Assembly (NCBI GenBank): GCA_023255355.1
Contig: JALRIU010000301.1
Coordinates: forward strand, 1 to 12,607
DNA: 12,607 nucleotides
From: Pseudomonadales bacterium
GTDB taxonomy: Bacteria; Pseudomonadota; Gammaproteobacteria; Pseudomonadales; JAHEIH01
Reading direction: 5' to 3'
Within the stretch, counting starts at the first letter, position 1; the number at the start of each line of letters is the position of its first letter. Of the stretch, positions 6,348-12,089 are shown piece by piece. Position numbers and translations under genes: made by a program. Under the pieces are notes generated by a model. The model had not been told where the DNA came from. It did not search any database and saw only the letters and a list, made by a program, of their open reading frames with translations.

Positions 6348-7232
6348 GTGGAAACAACACCAGAACAAAATGAGCAGGCGTCATCACCGGTTGAGCATTC
6401 ACCACATGCCCAGCAGGCTGAAATGCCCTTTGCTTTAGTGTTAGGTCAGCCTTTTACTGAATTACCAAAAGATCTTTATATTCCGCCAGATGCCCTCGAG
6501 GTTTTTCTCGAAGCGTTTGAGGGGCCTCTGGATTTATTGTTGTATCTTATTCGACGTCAAAATATAGATATTTTAGATATCAATGTTTCTGAGATTACGA
6601 CCCAATATATGGCCTATGTTGAGTTGATGGACGCCATGCAGTTTGAGTTGGCTGCAGAATATTTGGTCATGGCGGCAATGTTAGCTGAGATTAAGTCGCG
6701 CATGTTGTTGCCTCGTTCTAAAGACGAAGACGGTGAGGATGAAGATGATCCGCGCATGAGTTTGATCCGTCGTCTGCAAGAGTATGAGCGCTTTAAGCAG
6801 GCTGCTGAAGATATTGATGAGCTGCCACGTCAAGGTCGTGATTTTTATGTTGCCTCTGCCCAGCCACCTGTTTTGCAGCGGGTCAAGATGCATCCAGAAG
6901 TGGATATGCAGGAAATGCTTATAGCTCTGGCTGAGGTATTGCGACGGGCTGATATGTTTGAATCTCACCATATAAGTCGAGAAAAATTGTCAACCCGAGA
7001 GCGTATGAGTCTTGTCCTAGATAAATTGCAGCATGGCAATTTTCAGCCATTTGTGACCTTGTTTGACCATCACGAGGGGCGCCTGGGGGTGGTGGTGACT
7101 TTTTTGGCTATTATGGAATTGATCAAGGAATCATTGCTTGAAATCGTTCAAAATGAGGTGTTTGGTGCCATTCACGTACGTGTAAGGCGCCAAGATGAAT
7201 CTCAACAAGAAGAGGTGAGTTATGCAGATTGA
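6348..7232 (+). CDS. scpA: Segregation and condensation protein A (kleisin)
   Basis: ScpA is the kleisin that bridges the SMC heads and, with ScpB, forms the SMC-ScpAB condensin that organises the nucleoid. The 294-residue frame begins at GTG 6348. The N-terminal SMC-neck-binding segment is VFLEAFEGPLDLLLYLIRRQNIDILDI (52-78), followed by EITTQYMAYVELM and LAAEYLVMAAMLAEIKSRMLLP. An acidic linker (KDEDGEDEDD, 125-134) leads to a C-terminal winged helix at about 215-285. The first ~45 residues are low complexity and not conserved. An ATG at 6423 with AGG close upstream would give 269 residues and is a real alternative start. The 3' end overlaps scpB by 11 bp. Confidence 0.93.
   Translation: METTPEQNEQASSPVEHSPHAQQAEMPFALVLGQPFTELPKDLYIPPDALEVFLEAFEGPLDLLLYLIRRQNIDILDINVSEITTQYMAYVELMDAMQFELAAEYLVMAAMLAEIKSRMLLPRSKDEDGEDEDDPRMSLIRRLQEYERFKQAAEDIDELPRQGRDFYVASAQPPVLQRVKMHPEVDMQEMLIALAEVLRRADMFESHHISREKLSTRERMSLVLDKLQHGNFQPFVTLFDHHEGRLGVVVTFLAIMELIKESLLEIVQNEVFGAIHVRVRRQDESQQEEVSYAD
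7212..7219 (+). promoter_or_regulatory. Strong Shine-Dalgarno of scpB inside the end of scpA
   Basis: GAGGTGAG just ahead of the ATG at 7222 is a near-full match to the 16S anti-SD. It lies within the last codons of scpA. This fixes the scpB start and shows that the 11-bp overlap is genuine, which favours coupled production of the two condensin subunits. Confidence 0.8.
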
Positions 7233-7935
7233 TGAGTTAGCACGTTTGTTGGAAGGCGCCATTATGGCCTACGGCAAACCCTTATCAATGCAGCAAATGG
7301 AAAACCTTTTTGAAGAGGATGCTCGCCCCTCAAAACAAGATTTTCGTGATGCCTTGGCAGTCGTTGCAGAAAGTTGCGAAGAGCGCGGTTTCGCTTTGGT
7401 TGAAGTTGCTTCGGGCTGGCGTTTTCAGGTTAATGATGATTTATCTCCGTGGATAAGTCGTCTGTGGGAGGAGCGCCCGCAACGTTATTCAAGGGCTCTT
7501 TTGGAAACGCTTGCGCTTATTGCCTATCGTCAGCCGATTACCCGTGGTGAAATTGAAGATATCCGCGGTGTCGCTGTGAGTTCCCAAATTATTAAAACCT
7601 TACTCGAACGCGAGTGGGTTAAAGTTATTGGCCATCGCGATGTGCCTGGGCGGCCGGCAATGTATGCAACGACAAGGCATTTTTTAGATTATTTTAGTAT
7701 GCAAAGCCTGAATCAGTTGCCAAGTTTGGCTGAGATTCGAGACATTGAAAAAATTAATCGTGAACTTGATTTAGCTGATCTTGATCCCGAGCAAGCCAAA
7801 TCCGTGGCTTTGGATCAAGAGCAGACGTTGCCTTCTGAAGATGAGCAACAGCAAGACACAAATGTTGACATGTCAGCAGATGATGAAAACATTGAAAATG
7901 ATACCCCTATTATGAGAGATGAAAACGACGCATGA
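7222..7935 (+). CDS. scpB: Segregation and condensation protein B
   Basis: ScpB is the winged-helix (kite) subunit that dimerises and binds the ScpA linker in the SMC complex. In the 237 residues, the first winged helix is at about 1-80 (LARLLEGAIMAYGKPLSMQQM, ALVEVASGWRFQ) and the second at about 85-165. The second carries the family signature RALLETLALIAYRQPITRGEIEDIRGV, with GHRDVPGRPAMYATT and FLDYF after it. Residues from about 185 to the end form a long acidic Gln/Asp/Glu-rich tail with no predicted fold, common in gammaproteobacterial ScpB. It overlaps scpA by 11 bp and rluB by 4 bp (ATGA). The overlaps suggest that the three are translated from one message. Confidence 0.94.
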   Translation: MQIDELARLLEGAIMAYGKPLSMQQMENLFEEDARPSKQDFRDALAVVAESCEERGFALVEVASGWRFQVNDDLSPWISRLWEERPQRYSRALLETLALIAYRQPITRGEIEDIRGVAVSSQIIKTLLEREWVKVIGHRDVPGRPAMYATTRHFLDYFSMQSLNQLPSLAEIRDIEKINRELDLADLDPEQAKSVALDQEQTLPSEDEQQQDTNVDMSADDENIENDTPIMRDENDA

Positions 7936-8756
7936 GTGAAAAGATTCAAAAGGTATTGGCCCGCGCTGGCTTGGGCTCACGTCGTGAAATCGAAGCATGG
8001 ATTGAGGCTGGTCGAGTAAAAGTTGCTGGTCAACTTGCTAAGTTGGGCGATCGAATGGAAGATGGCCAAAGTGTTCAATTAGATGGCCGACCCGTTCAGT
8101 TAAAAATCGCCAACGAAAAACGCCGTCGTGTTTTGTTATATAACAAGCCTGAAGGTGAAATTTGTACGCGAAAAGATCCTGAGGGGCGTCGTTCCGTGTT
8201 TGAAAGTTTGCCTAAATTAAAAGGTGAGCGCTGGATCGCAGTAGGTCGTCTTGATTACAACACAGCAGGTCTGATGCTGTTCACCACTGACGGTGAATTG
8301 GCCAATGCACTGATGCACCCGTCAACCATGATCGATCGCGAGTATGCAGTGCGGGTGATGGGAGACGTTACTGAAGAGATTTTAAGCAATCTTCGTAAGG
8401 GGGTCATGTTAGAGGATGGTATGGCTAAATTCTCTGATATCCAGTCTGGACGCAATGAGCGTGATGACAGTATTAATAAATGGTACTACGTTACGTTGAT
8501 GGAAGGCCGTAACCGAGAGGTGCGTAGGTTATGGGAGTCACAGGGTTTAACGGTTAGTCGCTTAAAACGCGTGCGTTTCGGACACATCTTTATTCCTTCT
8601 AAAGTTAAAGCAGGGCAGTGGCAAGAGCTTAACGATAAAGAGGTTCAAGTTGTAAGCGATATGGCAGGGCTGGCACCGTCCACTGCGCCATCGCTAAAGC
8701 CTGCAGAGCTGCAGGCTGTTGAGCGCCAGCAACGTAAGGTTAAGCCGCGCCACTAG
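7932..8756 (+). CDS. rluB: 23S rRNA pseudouridine synthase RluB
   Basis: RluB (RsuA family) converts a single uridine of 23S rRNA, position 2605 in E. coli numbering, to pseudouridine. The 274 residues start with an S4 RNA-binding domain (1-60; KVLARAGLGSRREIEAWIEAGRV, VQLDGRPV). The catalytic domain carries LLYNKPEGEICTRKDPEGR, the core motif GRLDYNTAGLMLFTTDG with catalytic Asp108, and MEGRNREVRRLWESQGL. A basic Lys/Arg/Gln-rich tail ends the protein. scpB-rluB adjacency is common in Proteobacteria. The start overlaps the scpB stop as ATGA and has only a weak SD. The last 17 bp overlap, tail to tail, the end of the minus-strand GGDEF-protein gene. Confidence 0.94.
   Translation: MSEKIQKVLARAGLGSRREIEAWIEAGRVKVAGQLAKLGDRMEDGQSVQLDGRPVQLKIANEKRRRVLLYNKPEGEICTRKDPEGRRSVFESLPKLKGERWIAVGRLDYNTAGLMLFTTDGELANALMHPSTMIDREYAVRVMGDVTEEILSNLRKGVMLEDGMAKFSDIQSGRNERDDSINKWYYVTLMEGRNREVRRLWESQGLTVSRLKRVRFGHIFIPSKVKAGQWQELNDKEVQVVSDMAGLAPSTAPSLKPAELQAVERQQRKVKPRH
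8698..8717 (-). terminator. 9-bp palindrome, possible terminator for the GGDEF-protein gene
   Basis: AGCCTGCAG and its exact reverse complement CTGCAGGCT are separated by 2 nt inside the last codons of rluB (K-P-A-E-L-Q-A-V). Read on the minus strand, the hairpin begins 23 bp after the stop of the GGDEF-protein gene and is followed by only three T, so it is a weak intrinsic terminator at best. On the plus strand no T-run follows. It may be chance within codons. Confidence 0.35.
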
Positions 8757-9582
8757 CAGGTTGATTTTGCTCTTGCTTTAAGCATTTGTCGCTATCTGCA
8801 TGTGGGCATAAATTGCAATTGCACTCATGGGTGCAGCTGATGATGTCCACGGATACGTGGCAATCGATGTCGCAGCCGTTGATATGCTCATGGTGTTCTT
8901 CACATAACAGATAGATTCGATGAGCAATTTGTTTGACTTGTTGCTCGGTTGTTCTTGGTAAAAGAATGACAAATTCATCATCGCTGAAACGGAAGATTTG
9001 GTCACTGCTGCGACAGTTGTCATGAGCTAAATCGATAATATGGTGGAGCATGTTGTCTGTTTGCTCAACTGAGTTGGCTCGGTAGATTTCTTCAAGTTTC
9101 TCTAGTTTTATAAAAACAGCGTGTAAGCTGTTTGCTTCTTTGTATTCTTGTTGCATGGTTCTTAGGGCGCGCTTAAACGCTGTTTTATTGTTGACCCGTG
9201 TTACTGGATCCCAGCAGCTATTAATCATCGCTTTTTGATAAAGAAGGCTGTCTTGAAGGGGCATTAGCATCATACCTAGGAAGCCCTCAATACGTGACAT
9301 GGCTACCTCATCCAGTTTTTCGTGTTGAAACGTAGTGATACTACCGTAGTCATTTTCACCTTGAAGTAGTCGGTAGTTACATTGATGGGGAGCTGTTTTG
9401 CCGGTATGGATATGGATATGCATTTCTTTGTTGTCATAATGCAAACCGCTGATACCAATGTTTTTTACAATCGCTTTAAAGAGAATAGCAATGAGTTCTC
9501 GGGTATCAAGTGCATGCTCCATTTCTCTTTGAAGTATGTTGAGCTCATTGTATGAAGCTATCTGCAGCGTATTAGTTTTCAT
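8740..9582 (-). CDS. GAF-like + degenerate GGDEF domain protein with Cys-rich C-terminus
   Basis: I start at ATG 9582 (280 aa), which has GAGGGG 8 bp upstream; the ATG at 9600 adds six residues and has no SD. About residues 20-115 look like a GAF-type sensor domain ending in LMPLQDSLLYQKA, with a His-rich strand (HIHIHTG). A GGDEF domain follows: DPVTRVNNKTAF matches the DxLTxLxNR entry motif and IFRFSDDEFVILLP the signature. The signature is SDDEF, so both catalytic-loop glycines are lost, and the usual metal-binding DxD strand reads K-L-E. Cyclase activity is therefore unlikely. After HVSVDIIS, where active cyclases continue to the AKxxGRN helix, it instead has CTHECNCNLCPHADSDKC and ends. 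Seven Cys occur in the last 45 residues, suggesting a metal or redox site. No membrane segment is seen. It could be a c-di-GMP or nucleotide sensor, or a protein-protein regulator; its function is unknown. Confidence 0.75.
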   Translation of the reverse strand: MKTNTLQIASYNELNILQREMEHALDTRELIAILFKAIVKNIGISGLHYDNKEMHIHIHTGKTAPHQCNYRLLQGENDYGSITTFQHEKLDEVAMSRIEGFLGMMLMPLQDSLLYQKAMINSCWDPVTRVNNKTAFKRALRTMQQEYKEANSLHAVFIKLEKLEEIYRANSVEQTDNMLHHIIDLAHDNCRSSDQIFRFSDDEFVILLPRTTEQQVKQIAHRIYLLCEEHHEHINGCDIDCHVSVDIISCTHECNCNLCPHADSDKCLKQEQNQPASGAA

Positions 9583-9590
9583 GGTAAATG

Positions 9591-9596
9591 CCCCTC
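9591..9596 (-). promoter_or_regulatory. Shine-Dalgarno deciding the start of the GGDEF-protein gene
   Basis: GAGGGG on the minus strand lies 8 bp before the ATG at 9582. It falls inside the six codons that a start at 9600 would add, so the shorter start is favoured. Confidence 0.65.
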
Positions 9597-9639
9597 GCAT
9601 ATCATTGGCGATAATAATGCGAAAGATGTGCCATGATTG

Positions 9640-9652
9640 AAATACTGTATTT
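9640..9652. promoter_or_regulatory. Palindrome AAATACTGTATTT, possible operator
   Basis: A perfect 6+6 palindrome with a 1-nt centre lies about 58 bp upstream of the chosen start of the GGDEF-protein gene and downstream of its best promoter candidate. Position and symmetry fit a dimeric regulator site. The region is A/T-rich, so chance is possible, and I cannot name a regulator. Confidence 0.3.
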
Positions 9653-9672
9653 AAATCAATATTTTATTATTT

Positions 9673-9702
9673 TTTATGGTGTATTTATGGGGTGAGGGTC
9701 AA
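9673..9702 (-). promoter_or_regulatory. Weak candidate promoter of the GGDEF-protein gene
   Basis: In the A/T-rich gap between yciK and this gene, the minus strand reads TTGACC (9697-9702), an 18-bp spacer, then CATAAA (9673-9678). The -35 is good and the -10 matches four of six. It would leave a leader of roughly 85 nt. Other A/T-rich hexamers nearby could serve instead. Confidence 0.3.
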
Positions 9703-9723
9703 AATTTTGCCGCCCTGAAATGC

Positions 9724-10464
9724 CTAGGCGTTATAGGCTTGGCCATTTATCCCAATGCTATCTGGCCCCATGAGGTATAAATAGGCATTCATTTTTTCCT
9801 CGGGTTTTGGATTACTGCTTGGGTTCTCTGCAGGGTAGGCTGTGCGACGCATTTCGGTATTTGTTGCGCCGGGGTTTAGGCTGTTGACTCGAATGTTACT
9901 TGTGTTCTCGAGTTCGTCTGCCATGACTTGCATCATACCTTCGGTGGCAAATTTAGAAACTGCGTATGCACCCCAGTAGGCGCGTCCTTTGCGACCCACA
10001 GATGATGAGGTAAGGATGACTGAAGTATCATTGGGCGAGAGTTTGCATAAGCCCAGTAAATACTTGCTAAGCAAAAATACCGAGTTGACATTAATTTGCA
10101 TAAGGTCCATCCAACTTTTTGTGTTGGTTTGCTCAATACTTTTGCGTTCACCTAGGACGCTTGCATTGACTAAGATACCATCCAAATGGCCAAAGGTTTC
10201 TTCAAGGCGGTCTCGAAGGTTGGCGTAATCACCCTCAGGTGCTGTAGCAAAGTCCATCACAACAATAATGGGTTCGGGGTGGCCTGCGGCAACGATTTCA
10301 TCGTAGCAAGATTCAAGTTTACTTTGAGTGCGTCCAATTAAGATGACTGTTGCGCCATGCTCAGCATAGGCTTTTGCGGCAGCGCGTCCTAAGCCTGCAC
10401 CTGCGCCGGTCACCACAATAATTCTGCCTTTTAGTAAATCGGCTGGGGCTTGATAGTCTTGCAT
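9724..10464 (-). CDS. yciK: YciK family short-chain dehydrogenase/reductase
   Basis: This is a 246-residue SDR oxidoreductase with an NAD(P)-binding Rossmann fold. Visible are VVTGAGAGLGRAAA (TGxxxGxG, 18-30), ILVNASVLG in place of the usual NNAG, LTSSSVGRKGRAYWGAYAVSKFATEGMMQV (Ser154, Tyr167, Lys171) and RVNSLNPGATNTEMR. The SSSVGRxGRAxWGAYAxSKFATEGMMQV block is typical of E. coli YciK, whose substrate is not known. I start at the ATG at 10464; AAGAG lies 7 bp upstream and overlaps the mupP TAA stop. Extending to an upstream start at 10557 would add 31 residues that do not fit the fold. It is the last gene of ubiG-mupP-yciK, the order I recall from Pseudomonas. Confidence 0.92.
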   Translation of the reverse strand: MQDYQAPADLLKGRIIVVTGAGAGLGRAAAKAYAEHGATVILIGRTQSKLESCYDEIVAAGHPEPIIVVMDFATAPEGDYANLRDRLEETFGHLDGILVNASVLGERKSIEQTNTKSWMDLMQINVNSVFLLSKYLLGLCKLSPNDTSVILTSSSVGRKGRAYWGAYAVSKFATEGMMQVMADELENTSNIRVNSLNPGATNTEMRRTAYPAENPSSNPKPEEKMNAYLYLMGPDSIGINGQAYNA

Positions 10465-10474
10465 GGCTGAACTC

Positions 10475-11128
10475 TTACTTAAAAAGGTTGATGATCTCTC
10501 TTGGATCGTTAAGGCTAAAATCGGCGCCCCACTGATCAGGAGCGTCAGTATCGTCAAAATAACCCCAGTTGGCTACCGCAGTTTTCATGTTGGCTGCTTT
10601 ACCAGCAATTATGTCCCGTTCATGATCGCCGACGTAGAGGCAGTCTGTGCTATTAACGCCGACAATATCAGCTGCTAAATACATGGGCTCTGGGTCTGGC
10701 TTTGCACGATTTACGTGATCGGGACAGACTAAGCATCCTAGCTTAAATGGCAGATTTAAGTCGCGCCATAGGGGTTCAGCAAAGGTTGATGGTTTGTTGG
10801 TTATGATGCCCCATGGAATGTTCTCGTTATCGCAAAAGCTCAGTACCTCTGCGAAACCTTCAAATAAACAGGTTTTTACAGCGTAGTGGGTGCCGTAAAT
10901 CGTTAAAAATTCTTCTCTTAAACGCGCAAAATCTGGGTGGCTTTCAGGTATGTTAAAGCCCATGTGAACCATGGCTCGAGCACCATGTGAAACAACTTTA
11001 CGGATATCTTGGTAGCCTACTTCAGGGCGGCCCTCGCGCTTCAATAGCGTGTTGAGAACATGATGAAAGTCAGCGGCGGTATCCAGCAAGGTGCCGTCTA
11101 AGTCTAATAACAGTGCAGAGAATTTCAT
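10475..11128 (-). CDS. mupP: N-acetylmuramic acid 6-phosphate phosphatase MupP (HAD family)
   Basis: MupP removes phosphate from MurNAc 6-phosphate so that the sugar can re-enter UDP-MurNAc synthesis through AmgK and MurU, the peptidoglycan recycling route of Pseudomonas. The 217 residues carry all HAD motifs: LLLDLDGTLLDT (Asp9, Asp11), IITNKPS (Thr110), RAKPDPEP (Lys143) and YVGDHERDI (Asp168, Asp172), with a helical cap between about 17 and 85. SHGARAMV, VCPDHVNRAKPDPEP and the WGAD near the end resemble Pseudomonas MupP as I remember it, and the position between ubiG and yciK is the same. Gph-type phosphoglycolate phosphatase is the alternative name often given by similarity. Its ATG overlaps the ubiG stop (ATGA) and I see no SD, so translation probably depends on ubiG. 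Confidence 0.8.
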   Translation of the reverse strand: MKFSALLLDLDGTLLDTAADFHHVLNTLLKREGRPEVGYQDIRKVVSHGARAMVHMGFNIPESHPDFARLREEFLTIYGTHYAVKTCLFEGFAEVLSFCDNENIPWGIITNKPSTFAEPLWRDLNLPFKLGCLVCPDHVNRAKPDPEPMYLAADIVGVNSTDCLYVGDHERDIIAGKAANMKTAVANWGYFDDTDAPDQWGADFSLNDPREIINLFK

Positions 11129-11853
11129 GCTGGTGTTTTTTGGGTATGAATTAGGTAATTTACGCTGACGTCTTTTTCATCCAAACGGTAGATTTTGGTG
11201 AAAGGGTTGTAGGTCATGCCTGTCATGTGCATTAGTTTTAGATTTGCGGCACGAGCATAGTTGGCTAACTCTGAAGGCTTGATAAATTTTTCGTATTCAT
11301 GGGTGCCTTTAGGTAGGAGTTGCAGCACATATTCAGCCCCCAAAATGGCAAACAAATAAGACTTAGGGTTGCGATTGAGGGTTGAGAAATAAGCGTGGCC
11401 ACCGGGTTTTAGCATACGTGAACATGCGGCAACGACAGAAGCGGGATCGGGCACATGTTCGAGCATCTCCAAGCAGCATACAACGTCAAAGGCCTCTGGG
11501 TGTTGGTTGGCCATCTCTTCGGCGGTTGATTGTAGGTAGTTAATGTTATGGCCGGATTCAAGTTGATGTAATTTCGCCACTGATAGTGGAGCTTCGCCCA
11601 TATCGATAGCTGTGACTTCTGCGCCAGCTGCGGCAAGTGATTCTGACAGTATGCCGCCACCACAGCCTACATCTATCACTTTTTTGCCAGCCAGCGGTGA
11701 GTGTTTTTCTATAAAATTAACTCGTAATGGGTTGATGTCATGCAACGGTTTGAATTCACTTTCTTTGTCCCACCAACGCGAGGCTAACGCTTCAAACTTG
11801 GCGATCTCTGCGTGGTCAACATTAGGGGTCTTTGATGAACTGGTTTGTTGCAT
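11125..11853 (-). CDS. ubiG: UbiG, ubiquinone-biosynthesis O-methyltransferase
   Basis: UbiG carries out both O-methylation steps of ubiquinone synthesis (on 2-polyprenyl-6-hydroxyphenol and on demethylubiquinol) with S-adenosylmethionine, at the inner membrane face. The 242 residues match the family: NVDHAEIAKFEALASRWWD at the start, HDINPLRVNFIE, SAM motif I KVIDVGCGGGILSESLA (58-72), the acidic end of the next strand at AIDMG, CLEMLEHVPDP, LKPGGHAYFSTLNRNPKSYLFAI and a C-terminal NYLIHTQK. YVLQLLPKGTHEYEKFIKPSEL is typical of the membrane-associating insertion region. GGAA lies 9 bp upstream of the ATG. It heads the ubiG-mupP-yciK operon and diverges from gyrA, as in E. coli and Pseudomonas. 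Confidence 0.95.
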   Translation of the reverse strand: MQQTSSSKTPNVDHAEIAKFEALASRWWDKESEFKPLHDINPLRVNFIEKHSPLAGKKVIDVGCGGGILSESLAAAGAEVTAIDMGEAPLSVAKLHQLESGHNINYLQSTAEEMANQHPEAFDVVCCLEMLEHVPDPASVVAACSRMLKPGGHAYFSTLNRNPKSYLFAILGAEYVLQLLPKGTHEYEKFIKPSELANYARAANLKLMHMTGMTYNPFTKIYRLDEKDVSVNYLIHTQKTPA

Positions 11854-11891
11854 GTACAGCGTTCCATTTTGGGTCGTAAAAACAGCGTCGT

Positions 11892-11920
11892 AGTATACAC
11901 AAAAAGACCTGAAAACTCAT
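11892..11920 (-). promoter_or_regulatory. Candidate promoter of the ubiG-mupP-yciK operon
   Basis: The minus strand reads TATACT (11892-11897) as a good -10, with a 17-bp spacer from ATGAGT (11915-11920), a poor -35 that keeps the TGA core. Transcription would begin near 11885, about 30 nt before the ubiG ATG. The poor -35 lowers confidence. Confidence 0.4.
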
Positions 11921-11977
11921 TGCTTTGACGAGGCTTTCTGCGACATTCAAGTTACCACTAAAGTTCTACGTAAATAT

Positions 11978-12007
11978 TAGTCATTTGGGTTGTTTCTAGG
12001 GTATAAT
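11978..12007 (+). promoter_or_regulatory. Candidate gyrA promoter
   Basis: A perfect TATAAT (12002-12007) stands 18 bp after TAGTCA (11978-11983), which matches four of six -35 positions. A start near 12014 gives a leader of about 76 nt before the gyrA ATG. This is the best plus-strand promoter in the 236-bp gap between ubiG and gyrA (11854-12089), in which I see no gene. Confidence 0.5.
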
Positions 12008-12018
12008 CTGACCTTTTA

Positions 12019-12048
12019 ATTGGTTGAGAAAAATACCGCTTAACCGGT
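12019..12048 (+). promoter_or_regulatory. Possible stem-loop in the gyrA leader
   Basis: ATTGGTTGAG and CTTAACCGGT can pair over ten positions, three of them G-U, with a 10-nt loop. It would form just after the predicted start of transcription, between promoter and SD. No T-run follows, so it is not a terminator. It may affect message stability or translation; this is inference. Confidence 0.3.
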
Positions 12049-12089
12049 CAATTTTATGCAAAAACACAATAAAAGGATCAACACCCGTT

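Noticed and set aside
9646..9661. LexA-like box (CTGTATTTAAATCAAT) upstream of the GGDEF-protein gene
   Set aside because: Only the CTGT half fits; the ACAG half is missing.
9699..9719. AGGG...CAAAATTTTG...CCCT region after yciK as an intrinsic terminator
   Set aside because: The arms are short and out of register, the core is A/T only, and no T-run follows on the minus strand.
10465..10557. 31-residue N-terminal extension of YciK
   Set aside because: It lies within the mupP coding region, has no SD, and precedes the normal SDR start; the ATG at 10464 has AAGAG upstream and matches the family length.
11925..11930. TTGACG as the -35 of gyrA
   Set aside because: No acceptable -10 lies 16-18 bp downstream (CAAGTT or similar). 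The TATAAT at 12002 is better.
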